Positions 16,572-24,630 of a stretch of 24,630 bases of DNA are shown here, in pieces; the first letter of the stretch is position 1; every line of letters begins with the position of its first letter. The stretch comes from JAJYVT01 sp035534455 (GTDB lineage: Bacteria; Actinomycetota; Acidimicrobiia; Acidimicrobiales; RAAP-2). The translations under genes and the position numbers were made by a program. The stretch lies in the NCBI GenBank assembly GCA_035534455.1, contig DATLRV010000047.1, positions 1 through 24,630 on the forward strand. The letters are read 5' to 3'. Below the pieces are notes generated by a model that was not told the origin of the DNA, made no database searches, and saw only the letters and a list, made by a program, of their open reading frames with translations.

Positions 16572-17687
16572 TCAGGGCAGGTCCTGCGCCTCGACGGAGA
16601 GCACCCGTGGGAGGTGCTCGACGATTGCCGTCCAGTGGTCCCCGCCGTCGGGCGAGCCGTACACCTCGCCGGCGGTGGTCCCGAAGTACACGCCGCACGG
16701 GTCCAGGTGGTCGACGTCCATCGCGTCGCGCAGCACGTTGCCGTACGCGTGCTGCTGTGGGAGCCCGTCACTCAGCGGTTCCCATTCGTGGCCGCCCGTC
16801 TTGGAGCGGTAGACGCGGAGCCTGCCGTCGGGCGGGTAGTGCACCGAGTCACTCGTGATCGGCACGACGTAGACGGTGTCCGGCTCGTGCGCGCTGATGG
16901 CGATGGGGAAGCCGAAGTCCGTCGGGAGGTCGCCGCTCACCTCGGTCCAGGAGTCGCCGGCGTCGTCGCTGCGCATCACGTCCCAGTGCTTCTGCATGAA
17001 GAGCGTCGCGGGCCGTGCGGGGTGCTGGGCGATCCGGTGCACGCAGTGCCCGATCTCCTGCTCGGGCTCGGGCATGAACTCCGAGCTCAGGCCCTTGTTC
17101 TTCGGCTGCCAGGTCGTGCCGCCGTCGTCGCTGCGGAAGACGCCGGCCGCCGAGATGGCGACGAACATCCGCGCGCGGTCGGAGGGGTCCTGGAGGATCG
17201 TGTGCACCGCCATGCCACCCGCGCCGGGCATCCACTGGGACCCCGAGCCGTGCCCGCGCAGCCCCGACAGCTCCTCCCAGGTCCCCCCGCCGTCGGTCGA
17301 CCGGAAGATCGCCGCGTCCTCGACGCCCGCGTAGACCGTGTCCCGCTCGTCGAGGGAGGGCTCGAAGTGCCAGACGCGCGCGAACTCCCACGGGTGCGGC
17401 GTGCCGTCGTACCACTGATGGGTCCCGGTTTCGCCGTCGTAGGCGAAGTCGTTGCCCACGGTCTCCCACGTCTTGCCGCCGTCGTCGGACCGGTGCACGA
17501 CCTGGCCGAACCAGGAGCTCGACTGGGACGCGTAGATCCGGTCGGGGTCCACCGGTGACCCCTTCAGGTGGTAGATCTCCCAACCGGCGAAGTGCGGCCC
17601 CTCGACCTTCCATGTCCTGCGCGATCCGTCCGACGTGAGGACGAACGCCCCCTTCGCCGTGCCGACCAGCACACGAACTCCGCTCAT
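16572..17687 (-). CDS. Asp-box (BNR/sortilin-like) beta-propeller protein
   Basis: The 371-residue protein has six Asp-box motifs (SxDxGxTW type) spaced along the chain: SDDGGKTW (67-74), STDGGGTW (130-137), SDDGGTTW (186-193), SDDAGDSW (240-247), SKTGGHEW (295-302, degenerate) and SPDGGDHW (345-352). This spacing implies a beta-propeller of the sialidase/VPS10/photosystem-stability-factor type. No sialidase arginine triad could be made out, and an enzymatic role should not be assumed. The ATG at 17687 has a strong GGGAGG 5 nt upstream. There is no signal peptide, so it is probably cytoplasmic, which is unusual for a sialidase. The tight link to the MoaD/ThiS-like gene suggests a shared task. 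Confidence 0.85.
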   Translation of the reverse strand: MSGVRVLVGTAKGAFVLTSDGSRRTWKVEGPHFAGWEIYHLKGSPVDPDRIYASQSSSWFGQVVHRSDDGGKTWETVGNDFAYDGETGTHQWYDGTPHPWEFARVWHFEPSLDERDTVYAGVEDAAIFRSTDGGGTWEELSGLRGHGSGSQWMPGAGGMAVHTILQDPSDRARMFVAISAAGVFRSDDGGTTWQPKNKGLSSEFMPEPEQEIGHCVHRIAQHPARPATLFMQKHWDVMRSDDAGDSWTEVSGDLPTDFGFPIAISAHEPDTVYVVPITSDSVHYPPDGRLRVYRSKTGGHEWEPLSDGLPQQHAYGNVLRDAMDVDHLDPCGVYFGTTAGEVYGSPDGGDHWTAIVEHLPRVLSVEAQDLP

Positions 17688-17919
17688 GGTGCCTCCCTGT
17701 CTTGCCGTCCCGACGCGGCCCGTCGCGCCCGATGAGAAGCGTAGGCCACGGGTGTACAGACGGGCCGGGCCGCCCGGACTCATCGCGGGTCGGCCGAGCA
17801 TGGCGACCGGTGCCGGATCACGGGTGCCCGGACGGGATGGTCGGGATGGCCGGGCGGGCTGCCCGGGTCGCCCGGCCGGGCCACCGGGCCACCGGGCCCC
17901 CGGTGAGCGGGTGAGCGGG
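17688..17919. other. Intergenic region between clpB and the propeller gene
   Basis: The 232-bp region is very G/C-rich with imperfect short tandem motifs (CCACCGGG and GAGCGGGT copies) and several strong hairpins near clpB. A TACGCT (17738-17743, minus strand) fits a -10 for the propeller gene, giving a leader of about 45 nt. No coding frame with convincing protein character was seen. Confidence 0.35.
17850..17905 (-). terminator. Candidate terminator hairpins after clpB
   Basis: Downstream of the clpB stop lie CACCGGG (17890-17896) paired with CCCGGTG (17899-17905), a palindrome GCCCGGCCGGGC (17870-17881), and CCGGGC (17850-17855) paired with GCCCGG (17861-17866). A cluster of stems without T-tracts just past a stop codon suits factor-independent or Rho-assisted ending in a GC-rich genome. 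Confidence 0.35.
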
Positions 17920-20409
17920 TCACCGGATGGCGATCGCGTCCCCCTGTGCGTCGACGGTGACGGTGGACCCCTCGGGGAAGCGCCCGTCGAGGACCGCGAG
18001 CGCCAGGGGGTCCTCCAGGGCGCGCTGGATCACGCGGCGCAGCGGTCGGGCCCCGAAGTCGGGGTCGTACCCCCTCTGGGCGAGCACCTTCTCCGCCTCG
18101 GGCGTGACGACCAGATTCAGGCGCCGCTCCGCGAGTCGCGCGCGCAGCCGTGCGAGCTGGATGCCGACGATCACAGCGAGGTCCCCCTCCGTGAGGGGCC
18201 GGAACCGCACGACCTCGTCGACCCGGTTCATGAACTCCGGCTTGAAGAACGCGTACGGGTCGCCTGGGAGGTTGGACGTCATGATGAGCACGGCGTTGGT
18301 GAAGTCGACCGTCCGGCCCTGGCCGTCGGTGAGCCGGCCGTCCTCGAGCACCTGCAACAGGATGTTGAAGACGTCGGGGTGGGCCTTCTCGATCTCGTCG
18401 AGGAGCACCACCGCGTAGGGCCTGCGGCGGACCGCCTCGGTGAGCTGGCCCCCCTCCTCGTACCCGACGTAGCCGGGGGGCGCGCCGACGAGGCGCGACA
18501 CGGCGTGCTTCTCCATGTACTCGCTCATGTCGATGCGCACCATGGCCCGCTCGTCGTCGAAGAGGAACTCGGCGAGCGCCCGCGCGAGCTCGGTCTTGCC
18601 CACACCGGTCGGGCCGAGGAACAAGAAGGAGCCGATCGGCCGGTTGGGGTCGGAGAGCCCCGCGCGGCTCCTCCGGATGGCGTTCGCCACCGCGGTGACC
18701 GGCTCGTCCTGGCCGACGACCCTGGCGTGCAGGGCGTCCTCCATGCGGATGAGCTTGTCCAGCTCGCCCTGCAAGAGGCGCGAGACCGGCACGCCGGTCC
18801 AGCGGCTGACCACCTCCGCGACGTCCTCCGCGTCGACCTCCTCCTTCAAGAAACGCTGGTGCTCCTGGAGCTTGGCGAGCTCGGAGGTTGCCTCGTCGAT
18901 GCGCTGCTCGAGGGAGGGCAGCTCGCCGTAGCGGACGGCGGAGGCGCCCGCGAGGTCGCCGTCGCGCTCCATGCGCTCGGCGGCGGCACGGCGCTCCTCG
19001 AGCTCCCCCTTCAACGAGCGGATGGTGTCGATTGCCTGCTTCTCGGCCTGCCAGTGGGCGGTCATCGCGTTCGCCTGCTCGCGCAGCTCTGCGAGCTCCT
19101 GGTCGAGGCGCGTCAGGCGCTCGGCCGACGCCTCGTCGGTCTCCTTGGCGAGCGCCACCTTCTCGATCTCGAGCTGCCGGATCCGACGGGTGACCACGTC
19201 GAGCTCGGTCGGCATCGAGTCGATCTCGATGCGCAGGCGGCTGGCCGCCTCGTCGACGAGGTCGATCGCCTTGTCGGGCAGGAAGCGTCCCGTGATGTAG
19301 CGGTCAGAGAGCACTGCGGCCGCGACCAGCGCCGCGTCCTGGATCCGCACGCCGTGGTGGACCTCGTAGCGCTCCTTCAGGCCCCGGAGGATCGCGATCG
19401 TGTCGGACACCGACGGCTGGTCCACGTAGACCTGCTGGAACCGCCGCTCGAGCGCTGCGTCCTTCTCGATGTACTTGCGGTACTCGTCGAGGGTGGTGGC
19501 GCCGATGAGCCGCAGCTCGCCGCGCGCGAGAAGCGGCTTGATCATGTTGCCGGCGTCCATCGCCCCCTCGGCGGCGCCCGCGCCCACGATCGTGTGCACC
19601 TCGTCCACGAAGGTGATCACCTGGCCCCCGGCGTCGCTGATCTCCTTCAGCACCGCCTTCAGCCGCTCCTCGAACTCGCCCCGGTACTTCGCGCCCGCGA
19701 CCATGGAGCTCAGGTCCAGCGCCACGACGCGCTTGTTCTTCAGACCCTCGGGCACGTCGCCCGCGGTGATCCGGTTGGCGAGGCCCTCGACGATCGCCGT
19801 CTTGCCGACGCCGGGCTCCCCGATGAGCACCGGGTTGTTCTTGGTACGCCGTGAGAGCACCTGGATGACCCGGCGAATCTCCTCGTCGCGCCCGATGACC
19901 GGGTCGAGCTTCCCCTGGCGCGACAGCTCGGTCAGGTCGCGCCCGTAGCGCTCGAGCGCCTGGAACGTCTCCTCCGGCGTGGCGGAGGTCACGCGGTGGC
20001 TGCCGCGCACCTCGCGCAACGCGGCGAGGAGCTGGTCGCGCGTCACCCCGAGGGCGTCCGCCCACGCAAGGAGCAGGTGCTCGACGGAGACGTAGTCGTC
20101 GCCCATGTCCCTGCGGAGCTGGTCCGCCTGCTCGAACCCTTCGCGGGTCACCCGGGCCATGCTCGGCTCGATGCCGCCCACCGCCCGCGGGAGCTTGGCC
20201 AGCCGCTCCCCGACGGCCCGTGCCACGGCCGCAGGGTCGGCGCCCAGACGCGTCAGGATCGGGCGGGCGATGCTCTCGGGGTCCGCGAGGACCGCCGCGA
20301 GCAGGTGGTCGGGGGTCACCTCGGCGTGGTGGGCCGCGGTGGCCTGCTGGGTCGCTGCGCTGAAGGCCTCGCGGGTCTTCACCGTCCAACGTTCCGGGTC
20401 GATCGGCAT
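17920..20409 (-). CDS. clpB: Chaperone ATPase ClpB (disaggregase)
   Basis: ClpB is a hexameric AAA+ machine that, with DnaK/DnaJ/GrpE, pulls proteins out of aggregates. The 829-residue protein has an N-domain (1-145), NBD1 with GEPGVGKT (197-204), the pore loop KYRGEFEE (241-248) and FVDE (267-270), and a coiled-coil middle domain (about 400-530). NBD2 has GPTGVGKT (599-606), GYVGYEEGG (646-654), LLDE (669-672), sensor TSN (711-713) and the Arg-finger motif FKPEFMNRVDE (722-732). The usual 30-odd residues between TSN and FRPEF are cut to about eight, which explains the short length. The ATG at 20409 has AAGGA upstream. It follows hspR by 78 bp on the same strand, so it may be co-transcribed or separately promoted. 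Confidence 0.96.
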   Translation of the reverse strand: MPIDPERWTVKTREAFSAATQQATAAHHAEVTPDHLLAAVLADPESIARPILTRLGADPAAVARAVGERLAKLPRAVGGIEPSMARVTREGFEQADQLRRDMGDDYVSVEHLLLAWADALGVTRDQLLAALREVRGSHRVTSATPEETFQALERYGRDLTELSRQGKLDPVIGRDEEIRRVIQVLSRRTKNNPVLIGEPGVGKTAIVEGLANRITAGDVPEGLKNKRVVALDLSSMVAGAKYRGEFEERLKAVLKEISDAGGQVITFVDEVHTIVGAGAAEGAMDAGNMIKPLLARGELRLIGATTLDEYRKYIEKDAALERRFQQVYVDQPSVSDTIAILRGLKERYEVHHGVRIQDAALVAAAVLSDRYITGRFLPDKAIDLVDEAASRLRIEIDSMPTELDVVTRRIRQLEIEKVALAKETDEASAERLTRLDQELAELREQANAMTAHWQAEKQAIDTIRSLKGELEERRAAAERMERDGDLAGASAVRYGELPSLEQRIDEATSELAKLQEHQRFLKEEVDAEDVAEVVSRWTGVPVSRLLQGELDKLIRMEDALHARVVGQDEPVTAVANAIRRSRAGLSDPNRPIGSFLFLGPTGVGKTELARALAEFLFDDERAMVRIDMSEYMEKHAVSRLVGAPPGYVGYEEGGQLTEAVRRRPYAVVLLDEIEKAHPDVFNILLQVLEDGRLTDGQGRTVDFTNAVLIMTSNLPGDPYAFFKPEFMNRVDEVVRFRPLTEGDLAVIVGIQLARLRARLAERRLNLVVTPEAEKVLAQRGYDPDFGARPLRRVIQRALEDPLALAVLDGRFPEGSTVTVDAQGDAIAIR

Positions 20410-20457
20410 CAGTGCGTCCTTCTCAACTCGTCGTTCTCGATGCGTTCACAAGTCCGC

Positions 20458-20481
20458 GATCGGTGCGGCGGCGGGCCGATC
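20458..20481 (-). terminator. Hairpin between hspR and clpB
   Basis: GATCGG (20458-20463) and CCGATC (20476-20481) are perfect complements around a 12-nt GC-rich loop, 7 nt past the hspR stop. It could lower read-through from the dnaK operon into clpB or process the mRNA. No T-tract follows. No full HAIR site was found in this 78-bp gap. Confidence 0.3.
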
Positions 20482-20487
20482 CCACGC

Positions 20488-20922
20488 TCACCTCGCGCGC
20501 TGCCGCGCCGCGGCGTAGGGGACCGGCGACGCGTCGAACGGGACCAGGTCGCGGCGGTAGTGGCGGTGGATCCGGTCCACCGCCTCGAGGGCCTCGGCGC
20601 GGACCCGGTCGAGCTCGCCGCAGAGCCTGGAGACCTCGCCCTCGAGCTCGAGCACGCGGCGCACCCCCTCGAGGTTCAGCCCTGCCGAGGTGAGGTCCTG
20701 GATGTGGCGGAGCCGCGCGAGATCGCGCTCGGAGAACCGGCGCGACCCGCCGGAGGTGCGGGACGGGTCGAGGAGCCCCTTGCGCTCGTAGACGCGCAGC
20801 GTCTGGGGGTGCACGCCGGCGAGCTCTGCCGCCACCGAGATCACGTACACCGGCGTCGCTGTCGCGCGCGCCATGCCGGTGTGCCGCCCCGAGGACCCGT
20901 TGCCCGACCGCGGCACCGTCAT
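20488..20922 (-). CDS. hspR: Heat-shock repressor HspR (MerR family)
   Basis: HspR represses dnaK, clpB and related genes by binding HAIR sites, with DnaK as co-repressor in Streptomyces. The 144-residue protein has the MerR winged helix: YVISVAAELAGVHPQTLRVYERKGLLDP (26-53), then RTSGGSRRFSERDLARLRHI, and a helix (GLNLEGVRRVLELE, 81-94) leading into a short coiled coil (to about 122). The tail is basic. The ATG at 20922 overlaps the dnaJ stop as ATGA; an internal ATG at codon 17 would remove an unconserved leader. Position as last gene of dnaK-grpE-dnaJ-hspR is the classical actinobacterial order and implies autoregulation from a dnaK promoter beyond the right edge. Confidence 0.94.
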   Translation of the reverse strand: MTVPRSGNGSSGRHTGMARATATPVYVISVAAELAGVHPQTLRVYERKGLLDPSRTSGGSRRFSERDLARLRHIQDLTSAGLNLEGVRRVLELEGEVSRLCGELDRVRAEALEAVDRIHRHYRRDLVPFDASPVPYAAARQRAR

Positions 20923-22037
20923 GCCTCCACCGCCTCACGCGGGGCGGGCTCGAGCGTCGTCGCCAGCTGCTCGAGGGCGGCGCGCTGCTCGTCGGTCAGC
21001 GACTTGGGCACGACGACGTCCACCCGGACGAGCAGGTCGCCCGACTTCGCGCCGTTCTTCCCGCTTCCCGCCGGTACGCCGCGTCCCTTCACGCGCAGGT
21101 GCGTGCCCGGCGCGGTTCCCGCAGGGACGCGGACAGTGACGGGGCCGTCGAGCGTCGGCACCGAGACCGTCGTGCCGAGCGCGGCCTCGGGGAACGTGAC
21201 CGGCACCGAGACCGTCAGGTTCCGGCCGCGTCGACCGAAGCGCTTGTCGGTGGTCACGCGCACAACGACGTAGAGGTCTCCCGCCGGCGCGCTGCCCTGC
21301 CCCGGCGCGCCGCGTCCCTTCACGCGGATGCGCTGCCCGTCCTCGACGCCGGCAGGGACGCGAACCTTCACCACCCGGTTCCGGCGCTCGGTCCCCGCGC
21401 CGTGGCAAGTGGGGCACGGCGTGTCGACGACGTTGCCCCGTCCGTTGCAGGTCGGGCAGATCGTGCTCAGCGAGAAGAGCCCCTGGTTGTCGTCGAGGGT
21501 CCCCTTGCCGCCGCAGCGCGGGCAGGTGTGCGCCGCGGTGCCGGGCGCGGCCCCCGATCCGCTGCACGTGTGGCAGCGCACGTCCTCGGGGACGTTCACC
21601 GAGACGGTGGCGCCGTGCACGGCGTCAGCGAACGAGAGGTGGACCTCCGTCTCGACGTCCGCGCCGCGCTGCGGTCCGCGGGCGCGGCGCCGGCTCGATC
21701 GTCCGAAGATCCCGCCGAACAGGTCGCCGAGATCGCCGAGATCCTCGACCCTGAACGTCGTGCCACCCGGGGAGCCGAAGCCCCCCCCGCCGAACCCGCC
21801 CGCCATCGGGCCGAGACGCCGCACCTCGTCGTACTCCTTGCGGCGAGCGGCGTCGCCGAGCACGTCGTACGCAGCGCTGATCTCCTTGAAGCGGTCCTCG
21901 CTTCCGGGGTTCGCGTCGGGGTGGTACTGCTTGGCGAGCTTGCGGTAGGCGCGGGTGATCTCCTTGTCGGTGGCCGTCGACGACACACCGAGCACCTTGT
22001 AGTAGTCCTTCTCGAACCACTCGCGCTGCGCAGGCAC
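20919..22037 (-). CDS. dnaJ: Chaperone protein DnaJ (DnaJ1-type)
   Basis: DnaJ delivers substrates to DnaK and stimulates its ATPase. The 372-residue protein has the J domain (EKDYYKVLGV at 10-18, HPD at 39-41), a Gly/Phe-rich linker (about 79-112), and a zinc domain with four CxxCxGxG repeats (CHTCSGSG 155-162, CPRCGGKG 172-179, CPTCNGRG 194-201, CPTCHGAG 208-215). Two C-terminal beta domains and a dimerisation tail follow. Start is the GTG at 22037, 3 nt after the grpE stop. The EKDYYKVLGV opening resembles the DnaJ1 paralogue of the dnaK operon in Streptomyces. The stop overlaps the hspR start. Confidence 0.96.
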   Translation of the reverse strand: MPAQREWFEKDYYKVLGVSSTATDKEITRAYRKLAKQYHPDANPGSEDRFKEISAAYDVLGDAARRKEYDEVRRLGPMAGGFGGGGFGSPGGTTFRVEDLGDLGDLFGGIFGRSSRRRARGPQRGADVETEVHLSFADAVHGATVSVNVPEDVRCHTCSGSGAAPGTAAHTCPRCGGKGTLDDNQGLFSLSTICPTCNGRGNVVDTPCPTCHGAGTERRNRVVKVRVPAGVEDGQRIRVKGRGAPGQGSAPAGDLYVVVRVTTDKRFGRRGRNLTVSVPVTFPEAALGTTVSVPTLDGPVTVRVPAGTAPGTHLRVKGRGVPAGSGKNGAKSGDLLVRVDVVVPKSLTDEQRAALEQLATTLEPAPREAVEA

Positions 22038-22040
22038 TGC

Positions 22041-22750
22041 TCAGCCCCGGACCCGGACCATCGCGGGACGCAGCACCTGCCCGCGCCAGCGGTAGCCCGC
22101 ACGGAGCACCTCGTCCACCGAGACGTCGTGGGTTCCCGCGGCGTCTCCCGCTCCGGCGGCATCGGCGTCGGCGTCGGCGTCGGCGTGGGCGTGGGCACCT
22201 GCGTCGGCCGCCGTCGGGGCGTCCTCGCCGGTGGCGGCGTCACCGGGGGACTCGGTATGGGCGACCGCGTCGTGCACCGTCGGGTCGAAGCCCACCCCGA
22301 CCTCGTCGACGCGCTCGAGCCCCTCTTTCCCGAGCACGTCGAGCACCTGTGCGCGCGCCTGCCAGATCGCACGCGCCTCTTCGGAGGCGCCGTCGACGCC
22401 GCCGTCGCGCGGGCCGAGGTGGGCCCACGCCAGGTCGAGGTTGTCGAGGGCCGGCAGCAGCTTCGCGACGAGACCGGCCTCGGCGCGCGCCGACTGCTCC
22501 TCCTGGAGCCTCGCGACGCGCTTGCGGTAATTGTCGAAGTCCGCCTTCAGGCGCTGCAGCGACTCGAGGTACTCGTCGCGCTGGGCGCTCAGTGCGGCGA
22601 CGTCGGTCAGGATCGGGCCGGCGTCCTCGACCGCCTCTGCGGCGTCGGGTCCCCCCGCGTCGGAACCCCCGGCGTCGGTCACAGGAGCCTCGCCGGCCTC
22701 TTCGACGCCGTCATCGCGCCAGCGCGCCGCGGCGTGATCGGGCCGACCGC

Positions 22751-22754
<4 letters not shown>
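22041..22754 (-). CDS. grpE: Nucleotide exchange factor GrpE with low-complexity insertion
   Basis: GrpE is the dimeric ADP-releasing factor for DnaK. The 237-residue protein has an acidic, Gly/Ala/Asp-rich N-tail (1-50), a long helix (QRDEYLESLQRLKADFDNYRKR, about 58-79, continuing to 92), the core (KLLPALDNLDLAW, 98-110; GLERVDEVGVGFDPTVHDAV, 145-164) and the end strand YRWRGQVLRPAMVRV. Between HDAVAHTE and VSVDEVLRAGY lies an insertion of about 30-40 residues (about 168-208) rich in Ala and Asp, with AHAHADADADADA. Typical GrpE has only a short loop there. The ATG at 22754 overlaps the dnaK stop as ATGA. Confidence 0.95.
22155..22196. repeat. Hexanucleotide repeats inside grpE
   Basis: Repeats of GGCGTC and GGCGTG (plus strand) encode alternating Ala-Asp and Ala-His in the GrpE insertion, residues about 187-200. 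The unit keeps frame, so copy-number change would only alter the loop length. Confidence 0.85.
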
Positions 22755-24604
<1,850 letters not shown>

Positions 24605-24630
24605 CGTGCTACCTGCCTCTCTCGCGCCCA

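Noticed and set aside
16572..17687. Exo-alpha-sialidase activity for the propeller protein
   Set aside because: Asp boxes alone do not define sialidases; no arginine triad or signal peptide was recognised.
20410..20487. HAIR operator upstream of clpB
   Set aside because: The sequence contains CTTGTGA and GAGTTGAG pieces, but they do not form the CTTGAGT-N7-ACTCAAG arrangement.

Overview
The window is chromosomal DNA from a very GC-rich actinobacterium. Many starts are GTG, third codon positions are strongly G/C-biased, and there is a dnaK-grpE-dnaJ-hspR heat-shock operon with a MerR-type HspR, which is an actinobacterial hallmark. A DUF2505-like protein, leaderless-type promoters and a Gram-positive-type DnaK agree with this. 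The mix of genes would suit a deep branch such as Acidimicrobiia, but that finer placement is inference. Nothing looks recently transferred: no IS element, phage gene, integrase, tRNA, rRNA or CRISPR array was seen.

Layout, left to right. (i) 1-137: the 5' end of a secreted protein gene (minus strand) running off the window, with an unusual structured leader and a HspR-box-like site upstream. (ii) 439-2695: a DUF2505-like protein divergent from an ABC1/UbiB-family kinase-like protein, separated by a 118-bp region holding a perfect dyad. (iii) 2747-3520: a PspA/IM30-type coiled-coil protein. (iv) 3758-6946, minus: purF-purM-pyrE, ending at a perfect 10-bp hairpin. (v) 7141-7989, plus: a PHP-domain phosphoesterase, head-to-head with purF. 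(vi) 8010-16049, minus: purA-purD-purB-purC-purS-purQ-purL, in which all six junctions are 4-nt stop/start overlaps. (vii) 16120-16205: a 22-bp direct-repeat array just upstream of the purA promoter. (viii) 16228-17687, minus: an Asp-box (BNR) beta-propeller protein followed by a MoaD/ThiS-like protein ending in Gly-Gly. (ix) 17920-24604, minus: dnaK-grpE-dnaJ-hspR and then clpB.

Functionally the centre is de novo purine synthesis. PurF makes phosphoribosylamine from PRPP and glutamine, PurD adds glycine, PurS/PurQ/PurL form FGAM synthase, PurM closes the imidazole ring, PurC and PurB carry out the SAICAR and fumarate-release steps, and PurA starts the AMP branch. PurN/T, PurE/K and PurH are not in the window. 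PyrE, another PRPP consumer, is translationally coupled to PurM. The right third is a complete Hsp70 plus disaggregase module with its own repressor.

No clear new defence or mobile system is present. The observations most worth following are the 22-bp iteron-like array in front of the purine operon, the ubiquitin-like/beta-propeller gene pair, the low-complexity insertions in PurB and GrpE, and the HspR-box-like site far from the heat-shock genes.
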